A stretch of DNA of 64,000 bases from Saururus chinensis. Taxonomy: Eukaryota; Streptophyta; Magnoliopsida; Piperales; Saururaceae. The notes beneath the pieces were generated by a model that saw only the letters and a program-made list of their open reading frames with translations, made no database searches and had not been told where the DNA came from. The position numbers and the translations under genes are program-made. Shown piece by piece: positions 49,401-59,994 of the stretch; position 1 is the stretch's first letter, and each line of letters starts with the position of its first letter. Where the stretch lies: contig CP141148.1 of assembly GCA_035235625.1 (NCBI GenBank), forward strand, positions 992,001 to 1,056,000, written 5' to 3'.

Positions 49401-50727
49401 ATGGAAGAGTTAAACCCATTTGCTCGAAAACACATTGAAAATAGGCGAGAAGAAGTGAGGAATGTGATTGTATTGCCTATGTCAATGTATGAATTTCAGG
49501 TTAACTCGCTATATCACTAGGTACATTGCATTCATACGGCGATGTACATAGCGTGCGTTCATTTATGCATGAGGGCTTCATATCGTGTTAGTTTAAACAT
49601 GTTAGTTTCATTCATCATGTAAGTAGATATGATTTTACTTAACGATCGTATGACACGTCGTGTAATCGAGAACACTAGAAAGTCATTTATCGTGCGCTCA
49701 TACTCACAATATATTTCTTCACATGATGTGGTTAACCTGGTTGATCGTACCTGCACATGTGGAAGGTTTCAACATTTGGGTCTACCATGTAAGCATGCAA
49801 TCACAACAATCGATAATAGACACTTCTACATGTCTAGGTACTGCGAAAGATGGTACTCTATTGAAATGTATAAACTGACCTATCGAGAGCCCTTACACCC
49901 AACAAAGGATCGACACTAGTGGCCATTGACTAAAGTTATGCCTACATTCAGCCCACCTATCCCTCAAAAGTAGCGGGGGCATTCACAAAAAAATTGGATA
50001 GAGTCACAACCGACTCTCAAAGCCCCACGAAAATGTGGAACATGCGGTTAGTTGGCTCACAACTGCAAATGATGTGCCAGCACACAATAGGTGTCACGCC
50101 CCGGCAATGCCCGACCCGAGCCGAACCCGGTCCAGGGGCCGGTCAAGCGCGCGGGGGCGACGAAGTGAAAATTGAGAAACGATCTAGCGGAAGACTTAAC
50201 CCTAACCACGGGCGATTAATAGAAAAATACGGAGTGCGCACAATCCTTTGAGCAAGAGTAAATAAAAGGGAAGGAAAAGGTGTTGCTTATCACAAAGTAA
50301 ACAACAATCTCAAACCCACAAGCTTAGTTAAGTAAAGCCCACACGGCTCAAAATAAGTCATAAGCATCACAACTGTAAAACGTGACATAAGTTCAAAACA
50401 AAGAACCCTACACAAAGGTCCAAATCATAAAACATAGAACCTAAGAAGATCAGTCACACAACGATCACCATGATCATATCCAAGCCACCTCCGACCTTTC
50501 CTCGAAGAGGAGATCCTGTCCGTCTGCGTGTCGCACCACGCAGCCCCAAATCAAAACACACAAAGAGGGGTGAGTTTAACAAACCCAGCAATGGTTTTAA
50601 TATCACTAACAACATCGAAAATACGATAGCATAGCAATATAATCTTTCAAATTAACGATTTACAAGGTGCAACATTTTCTGATCACATATTCACATCACT
50701 TAAAACTGCATCACAGTGCATAATCAA

Positions 50728-51005
50728 CCTACATGGATATATCTCTATCATACATATTCCCACATGCATAATATCATCACAATCTGCATGGATGTATCTC
50801 TAACATACATATTCCCACATGTATTCACATCATAACCAATCCCGCATGGATGTATCTCTAACATACATATTCCCACATGCATAATATCATCACAACCTAC
50901 ATGGATGTATCTCTAACATACATATTCCCACATGCATTATATCATCACAATCAACCTGCATGGATGTATCTCTAACATACATATTCCACATGCATAACAT
51001 CAAAA
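50728..51005. repeat. Tandem repeat inside LTR-2 (about 57-62 bp, five copies)
   Basis: The unit contains CATGGATGTATCTCTAACAT, then ACATATTCCCACATG and a short ATCATCACAA spacer. Units differ mainly in spacer length. Confidence 0.8.
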
Positions 51006-52237
51006 TCAACCTCCATCAAGGAGTAATCACACATTAATGTCACACAGACGGGAGCATGGACAAGGCCACGAAGGCGTGTCATGGTCCAAAATTCTACACA
51101 AGAATTCAAGAAAGATCGGGGTTGTCAATCCCTAATACTGCTCGCCTTGGACGATCCTGGCAAGGATGTCCCATTCTCACACAGAGAATCTAGAGCAGGG
51201 GTGCTCGCCCAAGGACATCTCCTGTGGAGGGAAGAGCCCGAGTTCTCACACAGAGAACCCTAGAACACGTGGTAGCGGGGTGCACACGGCATACCACACT
51301 AGATTCTCAGGGTCCATATGACACTCATAATAACATTCTCACAATCCGCAGGACAAGTACACAACTCGTCCCCACATCATTCCATTTAACAAGACTCAAC
51401 CCGGGGAGTGCACTCGTTCCACACAGGAACTCAAATCAAAATATGTCCTTTTGGACCAATCAATTTGCGATTATTCTACGACCGATAAACCCGGCACACA
51501 ATTTCATCACATTGCATCCAATCGGTCAAATTCGATTAATCACGATGAAGCCCCAATTGGAAATCCATTTTCATGATGCGTGCAGCATGGTACATGCATG
51601 GGCAAGGCATACATAAGTCCTAATCCATGATAAGTGCTCTCATCAGCCCCTAATGCATCATTCATAATCACAATATCAAGCTTTAACATCATCATTTAAC
51701 CCCCACATGTGTGTGTGTAACTAGTAGAAGCATTTCATATAATGCATATCAACATGCTTGAAAATCAACTTACTACCACACTACACATGTGAATTTCTAT
51801 CCAAACATGAATTCCAGCGGAAATCATAAAAGAAGAATCGTTGAAATAATATCTAAATTCAAAACTCAACCACAAAGGCTAAACACATATAACATCACTC
51901 ATTTCATCATTGAGTCATGGCATTTACCAACATCCACACACCACTAACCACAATCTATCATGACAAGTCAGTCCAACAATGATTGTAGTCCTACTGAAAA
52001 TATGCTTAACCAAAGGGAAATAACCATTCATAATTTCAAGATAACGATTCCAACATAATGCCACAAAACATAAGTCATTCCACCATCTCTAAGCATATAT
52101 CTCAACTCCATAAACTTAATAACATGCCTTTCTAGTAGATTAACATAGCTCAAAACACTCCACATTCATATAAAATTGGCAAGCTAAACTAGAATCATCA
52201 AAATAGACATCATATGCACAACATACATTTTACTGTG

Positions 52238-52410
52238 TAGCCGATCGATTGCCCTTCAGGCCGTTCGATCGGTTAAACGTGAAATTTTGAAATTTATAGT
52301 TCGGCCGTTCGATCGCCCAACAGGCCGTTCGATTGGCTAAACTGGAAAAGTGTCATTCCGGCAGTGCTGCTGATCGAACGCCCTGCAAGGCCAATCGATC
52401 GCCAACACGG
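52238..52410. repeat. Cluster of GATCGAACGGCC-type palindromic words inside LTR-2
   Basis: Within 170 bp, variants of GGCCGTTCGATCG and its complement recur six or more times in both directions, mixed with CGATCGATTGCCC. The cluster could fold or bind a protein. Confidence 0.6.
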
Positions 52411-53075
52411 CAGAACAGTCATCTTCTTCCTTTTGTAAATCCAAACCGAAACACCATTGATAACACTTCAAATCCACATCTAACACCCTAATCATCATCA
52501 AAAGTCCTTCTTGACTTCCAGAACATCAAACCATACCATAATAATGCAAAACCCTAAGAAATCGGGATTAAATAATTCCATTTTCTAATCTTACCATTAA
52601 CACACCAAATTAAGCAAACCATTTCGAAATAAGCCAAAAGTGAAGAGTTTTACCATGGACAAACAGAGATTTTGAAGACTCATTACCTCAGCACTTGATT
52701 AAGCTCGGATTGAAGAGTCACCCTTCTTGAAATCCTTGGAAACACAATAAGTTTGAATTAAACTCTAATAGAAATCGATTTACCCATGAAATCCCTAATT
52801 AAATCTTAGATCTAGGGCTTATTGGTAGTAAAAATCGAATTTTGAATGTTAGGGTTTGTAGTAAAACACAAATCAGTAGTTTTTGATGGTCAAAAACGAA
52901 TTGAATCAAGAGGAAAATAGTAGATATGGAAGAAATTAAGAAGAAGCCATGGATTAGTGCTTAATTAGAGTAAGCTTACCTTAATCGGCTTCTAATTTGG
53001 GCCTAAGTAGGGATTAGGCCAGCCCTCCTTCCTTAGCCTATTCCCAAAAATGGAAATGGCTCAGGTTTGCCCTTT

Positions 53076-53090
53076 TATAGTAAGGGTTGG
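53076..53090 (-). promoter_or_regulatory. TATA box of LTR-2 (minus strand)
   Basis: The complement reads CTTACTATAAAAGGGC, about 420 bp from the minus-strand LTR start. This placement parallels the TATA box of LTR-1 and sets the orientation. Confidence 0.5.
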
Positions 53091-53990
53091 GGTATGCATA
53101 GATAAGTTTTGGGGTGTAAATAGGAAAAGTAGGCTAAAAGTGGGTATTTTGCAAATTTAAACACTGATTAAGCCTAATAAAATTCTGAAAATTTTTGTAT
53201 GACCTTAAGTATATGTCTAGGTTCATTTGACCCAAAAATAAAATTTTCGACGGTGGGACCCACAAGGGTCCCGCCAAAACCCTAATTTTTGGGAAAATAG
53301 TAAAAATTCCAAAAATTCTCAAAAATTCACATTTGGTTTAAAATCACTTAAAACCACTAATATTGAAGTTAATTTTGGTTAAAACCATCACAAATACTAT
53401 TTATTTTACGAAATCACCGAATAAGATCAGAAAACGCGTTAATCTCACGATAACCCATAATTAAAGAAAACCAAAAACTGGTTTAAAGATGAGGGTCCTT
53501 ACAATGGGGGCCCCCAAATGTGGCAAATGTCTCATCGACAAGCCAAAGGAGGTCAAATAATAGCATATGCAAACGGCGTAAAGAAGGGGATCATCGTTCA
53601 GGCTTACCTTTTCCACCACCTTTCTTCAGCTGAAAAATTTTGTATATGCATCGTGTTATCAATAACATGAAATGTGTAATTAATGTGTTCCTAAAAACAC
53701 ATGTTGTACATAGGGTATACTATATATGTGTATCATGTAAGTGACAATATGACCAAAAGGGTTTACGTGTTACTAATTACACGATAATATATATCAATTA
53801 TTAACTTTTATGTCAAAGTGTCCTTTGCTTACATGATGTCAAAGTGTCCTTTGCTTACACGATATTGGTCATATCGTGTATTTGAACCCATGACAATTCC
53901 ATGTTCGTAATGTTCCAATTGCCAAGGCATTATTCCTGAGGCATCAATACCTTCAATAACCTAGCGGTTTGTAACCGTCTCACCTTTCCT

Positions 53991-54020
53991 ATATATACAT
54001 ATATATTAGGGTTAGGGTTT
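53991..54020 (+). promoter_or_regulatory. TATA-like run and telobox in MULE-2
   Basis: A TATATATACATATATATTAG run followed by GGTTAGGGTTT is kept at the same place as in MULE-1 (7181). It lies before the repeated module region. Its role is unknown. Confidence 0.35.
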
Positions 54021-54044
54021 GTAAAACTCTCACTCACTGGTTCT

Positions 54045-54430
54045 TCGCAGAGATAGGTCATGCTGGAGATTGCTTTAGCGGCAGCTAGTGAATCGGTCCA
54101 CCATCAGATACAATCCTCACCTATATTCGACGAAGCACTTGTTTTACTAGACAACAATATATCAATGTCTCTAATGATCCGTCTCATTCACGCCTTATTT
54201 GATAGACTCCAATAGTGAATATTTTTGCAATATATCTAAGAAGATTGTAGGGAGATCGCTCGCACAGTGATGTTCTTTGCAAAGACGTATCATTCGGGAG
54301 ATTGTTGTAGTGGCGGCTCGTGAATCGGCCCTCCTTCAGATACGATCCACACCTATATCTAATGGTGGACACATTTCACTAGAAGACGATATATCAATGT
54401 CTCTAATGATCTGTCACATTCATGCCCTAT
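54045..54430 (-). repeat. Two copies of the repeated minus-strand module in MULE-2
   Basis: 54045-54200 and 54235-54430 match the MULE-1 modules. On the minus strand the second reads IRDIDISSSSEMCPPLDIGV and onward to HHCASDLP. Stops are present. A related IRDIEITS piece lies near 54800. Confidence 0.55.
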
Positions 54431-55339
54431 TCGCTAGATGTGTAATCGATTACACAATATTGGTCATGTCGTGCAATCGAACACACAACAATTGCATTAA
54501 TTTAAACACCCAATTCTCAAAGCGTCACCACAATTTTCAAGATTTCAATTAAATTAGAATCACCAATTTGCGATGAGTCATTTCCAATTTTCAATTACAC
54601 TATATAGGGAATAATTTTCATATATATTTAACGGTTCATGTCCCTCACATCCTGCATATATATATCGAAGTGACCTCTGGGCTAACCCAATTCGCAAAGA
54701 GCACAAGACAAAACATTTGGGACATTGATATAGTGCCAGATGGTAATTCGTCCCCTTAAGTGGTGCGGTCCTCACCAGCCTTTGAAGGGGGGCGATTTAC
54801 TACATGACGTTATTTCAATGTCACGAATGTTCCGTCACAATTAAACTTTACATGTAGATCAATTGGATAACGTGACCTACACTATTATGATCTATCGCGA
54901 AAGCAACACATAGGTCATCAACATCCTATGAAGTGGTCGTCCATAAACATATTTGATTTCGGTTAATGTTTGAGACTTTCCTATGACCATCCTCGTTCGA
55001 GAACGTTCGGTCGTTAGTTATGATCAACGACATGCATCTTTTTTGTGTGTTTGATTACACAACATCAAAGACGTCATAATATGAGTTGTCTTGTCCATGA
55101 TAACACAACCTAATACGAGATGGCGTGTATGCGATAACACTACCTAACAAGCAATTGTGAGAACTATAATACGATCGGATATATGTGTACTTTTGTTTCG
55201 CGCTATTGAATACACGATAGTGGTGCAAATCATGTATTCGATTATATATCATCTGACATTGGTACATGTATTTCTATTCCAGTAGTTAATTACAAAATAA
55301 TTGTTTGAACATTGAATTTGTTAGTTAATCAAAGCGTGA

Positions 55340-58300
55340 AAGAAATCTATTTTTATTTTACAATTCATCTGTATCTAGATCAAATTTCTCTTCGATTCGG
55401 GCTTGAAGTATAGCAGCGCAGATCATTGGCCTGACCAAGCTTGTTATCTCAAGTTGTCTTAAATTTGGCTGAATGACGCCCCTTGCTAGTTTCGCTGCGT
55501 AGTGCATGACATTATTTCCATGTGGAATACCAACTCTATGTCAAGATAGTCATTTGGCCGCAGACTGCGCTCCTCCTTATTTGTCTTAGTCGCAGTATCA
55601 TCTTCGACATCTACAATATTGTGGATACTCTCCATTACTTCCACATCTACTAGAGAAGTATCTGTTAAAGTGCCTTCATTAGAAACTACGATTGAGGCTG
55701 CTGGTTCCAGGGGTGGGAGACTTTGAATGTGCTGAATGGATAATGCTTGGGACAGGGACCAATGCTAGAGGTACTTCGTCACCAGGCTTTCTAGGCTAGG
55801 CAATGTGTCCGCACTTTGCTAACTTCTCATCAATGTAGCTGTTGAAACACTTTGGCTTCTTCGATCCCTGAGCTGAGACTTTCTTCAAAGGCTCCTCACC
55901 TTCAGTAGGTTGTTCAACTACGATGTACCTCGACTTCCATAGCACAGGAGGTAAGAAGGGAGTGTGAGGACCAGCTTTCCACTTCAATCTGAGTTTTATT
56001 GCTTGTTTCAAGACTGCTCCTTTATTTGCTTCCTAGGGTGCTTCTGGTCCCTCCAAGGCTTGTTCCGGAATCTCAGTTGTTCTACCGGTCCCTCACAGGG
56101 TTGTTCCAGCCCATCGCAAACTTGAGCCACGAGCTCCCAAGGAAGGTTCGGTTCCTCTACCTCCTAGGGTTGTTCTTCTATCTCCTGGGGTGGTTCCATG
56201 ACATCCTGTGGTTGTTCCCCGTTGTTCCATGAATTCTGCATTTATTTTAGTCAAAAATCTAGTTATTACGGTCCTTCACAACTTCATACCAATCTTCTTC
56301 TTCAATTTAGCGGCAGCTTGCGGTTGTCGTTTCTCTGTATTTAAGAAGTACACCATCGCATTAGTAAACACATGATATGCATGCTAGTCGTCTTTTACCA
56401 AACATGATGAAACTACATGTCGTATTGTTGGAAAAACGAAAAGAGGACTAATCGTGCTCATGATCATACGACCACGCAAAGATTGTTTTCAGAACTAACT
56501 GATGCTTCAATGATCATGTGATCGATGATACGACATACCAAAATCGTCTTTCTTAAAAACAACATGATCCCCTACATGTACTCAATTACACGAAGATCCC
56601 CCAACAAAACACAATACATTAAAATGTTGTACTTACTCAAAATGAATCCCTCTTCCACTAGTTGAGGGATATGTATTGGTTGATCTTAAGGGGCAGATGG
56701 TTGGCGATCTTCTCTGGATTTTGAAACTCATCTTTAAAAGAACCGACAACGATCCTTCGATTCTTGGCAGAGGGGTTGATTAGGCGACCTCCGGCTGAGT
56801 GGGTTCAGGCAGCTGTTCTGTCTCCGGTTCCTCAGGGGGTTGCATCTGTTCTATGAGGCTAGTTGCCACCTCGAGATCGTTCTTAACACGCTGGAGTGCA
56901 GCTTCAACTCGATCCGTGTTCCATCCCCACTTACCATAGAGCACAACCTTCTCCAAAACAACTTCACATATTCCTGTCATAACATCAACTGGCATGACAA
57001 ATGATTCAATGGCGTCATGGATGGAATGTACATGCCACGACGTCTCACCGTGGAGGGCATGTCCGAGTCTCATTGGCCAGAAAGTTTGCATAACCGCCTT
57101 CTTAGTTTTCAGGGTCACCCTTTGGACATCCATCAAGTGTGCCTCTTTGGGAATTGGTGTGATGCGCATAACAATTTGGGAGTCTGACTTCAGCCTCATG
57201 AAGACATCCCCGTGCCACTTCCTCATCCGGTGATGAGTTAGAATCTGTTTCCTCCCTTTTTGGTCGACAGGGTCAAGTTTATCGGCCTTCTCCACATCGC
57301 TCAAAAGTTGCGTAAATCTGGGCACCTCTTGCACCTCGGGCTGCATGGAGGACCACTGGGAGCCCATATGGACGTATGCCCATAAAACTAGTCATGTTAC
57401 TCATAACACGCTTTCAGCCCCATCGTGTTTTTGGTAACACGATACATTCCAATTGTCTATTGTCATATCCACGATATTATACTTAGTCGTGTTACCAAGA
57501 ACACGATATGTCTATGTGCATGTTATATGTCGTATGTCTGAGAACACAATTTAGTTCAGATACTGTGACCAATACAGTGATATTCATCTACTTGTAAGCA
57601 TATCGTGTCATTAGTGATACGATATTAGAATTCGCATGGTATAACACATACGAGCCTTACCTGGAGCACTAATGAAGCCCCAACGAGAATTCCGACCATG
57701 GAGGAATGCTCATCTTGTCTGCTCATGATATTCCGATGGGCTACCGATATACCTCTCATGAGCATATCATATACGACACCTGTCCAATTGTAGCTCCCCA
57801 CGATGGACATGTCATGTAAGTAATCAAATAGAGTTGGGGATACGACTCTGTTGCTCTATGAGAACAACATGAGGACACCCATGTGCACGATTGCCAACCG
57901 TGCTAAGTCCTCGTCTGAAATATCCTTGTTTCGTCAACCACTTCTTTCAATATTTCTTCAAGTCCTACCTTCTTCGGCCACTTCCCTTGGAAGAACTTCT
58001 TGTAGAATTGCCCCTTGCCTTGGGCAGCTTTCCCCTCGCTATTTTCTAATTTACACGGGTTCCCTTGTCCACTCAAACCCATGATCATAGCCACTTCAGC
58101 CACAGTAAGGGGTAGTCTTTTGCCCGTTATGTTGAAGACCTTCAGTGAGTCGTCCCAACAATCACCAATGAGTACATCCAACAGCGGCTTAAATATGATG
58201 ATGGACTCACAATCATATATTGGGTAGAACCCAGTCTCCACCAATATGGCCTTGCATCCTGGACGTGAATCTACAAGGTCTTTTGATAGACGTAGTCCAG

Positions 58301-58385
58301 TGGGGAAACTATTTGTTCCTAGACCCGATCTTCTCCCGTATATTCTTTTCTTCTTCTCTTCTGCAACCTTCACTGAATCCGCCAT
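55340..58385 (-). pseudogene. MULE-2 accessory gene: PMD/DUF1985-like N-terminus, acidic middle, remnant Ulp1-like end
   Basis: The minus strand starts at ATG 58385 (MADSVKVAEEKKKRIYGRRS). Exon 58385-57903 has FYPIYDCESIIIFKPLLDVL and LTVAEVAMIMGLSGQG, like plant mobile domain or DUF1985 proteins. A frame change and a stop precede DLARLAIVHMGVLMLFS, and then SPTLFDYLHDMSIVGSYNWT leads to a donor near 57661. After a motif-rich intron, 57367-56780 is open for 195 residues, starting MGSQWSSMQPEV and ending in a Pro-Glu-rich tail. 56280-55680 is acidic and Gln/Pro-rich (EQPQDVMEPPQEIEEQP). The Ulp1 catalytic core present in MULE-1 is deleted at about 55508; only its last part remains (55340-55507). 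The family and role are inferred from MULE-borne Ulp1-like genes. Confidence 0.65.
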
Positions 58386-59179
58386 TTGATGTAATACTAT
58401 AACTTTACGTCTACAAAATTGGATAAATATATTTCAATCAACAATAGGTCGTGACCATAATCAATAGTTGTGTCGATTCACATTATATAGCTAACTTGTA
58501 TTTATACGATAAGTATATTTATCGTGTGCTCGAACATACGCTACAAGAAAGTCGCATACACGATATCATAATGGTTGAACATCGTGTTTCCAGCATCTTA
58601 TTGAACACACGATATATGCCTCATCGTCTTTCTAACCCAATGATAGTCTACTTCGATTGCCTATGTCATGTGCTCTAATATACGCTAAATAAAAAATTAT
58701 GCATACAAATATATGAAATGCCTTACCATGAAACCGTTGCCGCTATTCTCCGTGGCAGATTAACCACTCATTCAGCCCCTACTTTTCTACAAAGTTTACT
58801 CCTTTACTCGGATCGCCGCAAACCCAAACCACTGCTACAAAGAAGAACCACCTTTGGGGCGTACAGTTTCAAAACTCAACTTCGCAAACTTGTTCCAAAA
58901 CTCGTTCTTTGCAAACTCGTTCCAGAACAAAAATACCCTAATCTTCCATGTATGGTTGGATAGGTCGCAAAATCTTCTCCGATGTCGCGTGAATAGTGCT
59001 GAACCAAAGTACTTTACAATTGGAACAGAGTTTTGAATCGGAATGGGGTTTTCAATCAAAGGAATCGCCAGTGTATGAAGTCATATGCCAATGAATGCGA
59101 CTTCGTGAGGGTTTTACACGATTTAAAACCCTACCTCCTGTCAGGGGTATTTTAGTCCCAAATTTACCTTGTATCATGT

Positions 59180-59263
59180 TATTCCATGTTATATGTCAGT
59201 TCCGTTTAAAATCCAGGGAATATGAAATATTTTATTTTTTGGCTAGGCAATATGGAAAAAATT
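59180..59263 (-). repeat. MULE-2 right terminal inverted repeat
   Basis: Inverted partner of 46413-46495. It ends immediately before the right target duplication TTATATTTTA (59264-59273). Confidence 0.75.
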
Positions 59264-59655
59264 TTATATTTTAAAATAATTATTAGATATTCAGAGAATA
59301 TTTTTTATTTGAATTATCAATTTTCAAGATGGATGTCTATATTCTAACACATATTAGCGCACTAGTTCATATTTTCTCACAACACTAGTTCATATTTTCT
59401 CACAAATGATTCAGGAGTAACTCCCAAAGGTCCTTCAAGAGCGCTTAATAAATTTTCATTCAGCCTAAATTTTGCTCATGAAATTATATATTGTGTCGTG
59501 CTTGTCTTAAGTGTTCTTACTTATAAGTGCGAGTGGTTGTAACATCACTTTAAGTTGTGATGGAGGGTGGATTGCACTACGTGAGACAACATGTTTATTT
59601 CTTATAGTTGTATAAGACACTAAGTTATTTGTTTGGTGTAACCTAAATGTGGCAT

Positions 59656-59994
59656 TAGGGATGCCACTCGGAACTTGACTTCGGGTTGGGTATATGGTAA
59701 ATGACCTGACCGTAATAGGTTGGATTTAGGTTTTCAAAATTAACTTGAATTAGTATTCAGATCGGGTTAGAGTTTTAGGTGATATAACTCAACCCAACCT
59801 GAATAAGGTTATATATATAATTTTTTTTGTATTTTGATAAAATACGACCTGACTCGACCGTAATGGGTCAAATTTGGGTTTCTAAATTTAACCCAAATAG
59901 CTATTTGAGTTAAATTTGAGTTTATCATTTTTTAAAAAGTATGGAGTTTAGGTTTTACAAAATCTGACTTGAACCTAACTTAGTGGCATCCCTA
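59656..59994. mobile_element. Small non-autonomous element B
   Basis: Ends TAGGGATGCCACT and AGTGGCATCCCTA are exact inverted repeats of 13 bp. The inside matches element A (40025-40437) along its length, with GGGTTTxxAAATTxAACC units. Flanking octamers TGTGGCAT and TACGACAT agree at five positions, and all three differences are transitions, so an aged 8-bp duplication is plausible. That would place it in the hAT superfamily. Confidence 0.7.

Larger units (their letters stand above)
50092..53503 (-). mobile_element. Solo LTR-2 (LTR retrotransposon remnant) nested in MULE-2
   Basis: A 3412-bp insertion that MULE-1 lacks at the equivalent place. Plus-strand ends are TGTCACGCCCCGG and GGGTCCTTACA. 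Read on the minus strand it starts TGTAAGGACCC, like LTR-1, and has a TATA box (CTATAAAAGGG) about 420 bp in, so it lies in minus orientation. Flanking 5-mers are ATAGG and ATGGG, a target duplication agreeing at four of five positions. No retroelement genes remain. The likely family is Ty3/gypsy with long LTRs; the interior does not resemble LTR-1 closely. Confidence 0.8.
46695..53640 (+). pseudogene. MULE-2 transposase (MURA-like), broken and interrupted by LTR-2
   Basis: Exon 1 (46695-47200) is open: MSAPKDVFRRNDLSFIPIID and on, an N-terminal domain with YIGGMARLMNIHPSVSFGEL. After a motif-rich intron come an acidic region and the DNA-binding domain (YATKCSNDSCNWYIRASNIG, LVPTHLCGTQRKS), with a frame change near 48028. 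The core (48828-49109) has LDGNNNMLCIAFAVV, while the second catalytic site reads IVSNRQKGL, Asn replacing the Asp seen in MULE-1; then CIHHMAVNM. The SWIM finger is complete (CTCGRFQHLGLPCKH at about 49750-49800). The zinc knuckle (50030-50080) has two stops. LTR-2 splits the remaining tail, which resumes at 53509. Several stops and frame changes make it inactive. Confidence 0.85.
47215..58690. repeat. ATCGTGT/ACACGAT motif clusters in non-coding DNA of MULE-2
   Basis: Clusters lie at about 47215-47505, 48340-48545, 49530-49710, 53650-53905, 54430-54500, 54830-55290, 56370-56630, 57380-57650 and 58440-58690. The nested LTR-2 and the exon blocks hold few. Positions correspond to those in MULE-1, although the individual sequences between motifs have diverged. 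Confidence 0.7.
46412..59263 (+). mobile_element. MULE-2, Mutator-like transposon with both ends present
   Basis: 12.85 kb (about 9.4 kb without the nested LTR), flanked by a perfect 10-bp duplication. The terminal inverted repeats align for about 80 bp: left AATTTTTTTTATATTATC from 46413, right inverted AATTTTTTCCATATTGCC from 59263. The first 33 bp match at 28 positions; similarity fades inward. Contents in order: plus-strand transposase, nested solo LTR-2, a repeated spacer with TATA/telobox, then the minus-strand PMD/Ulp1 gene. Both genes are broken, so it would need a helper. It is the best reference for the family in this window. Confidence 0.88.

Noticed and set aside
50728-51005. CRISPR-like array
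   Set aside because: Spacers between the repeated words are themselves similar, and the setting is a plant LTR. It is an ordinary tandem repeat.
50092-53503. LTR-2 as part of the MULE or as a captured host gene
   Set aside because: MULE-1 lacks the segment, it has LTR-type ends with near-matching 5-bp flanks, and it contains no coding region.
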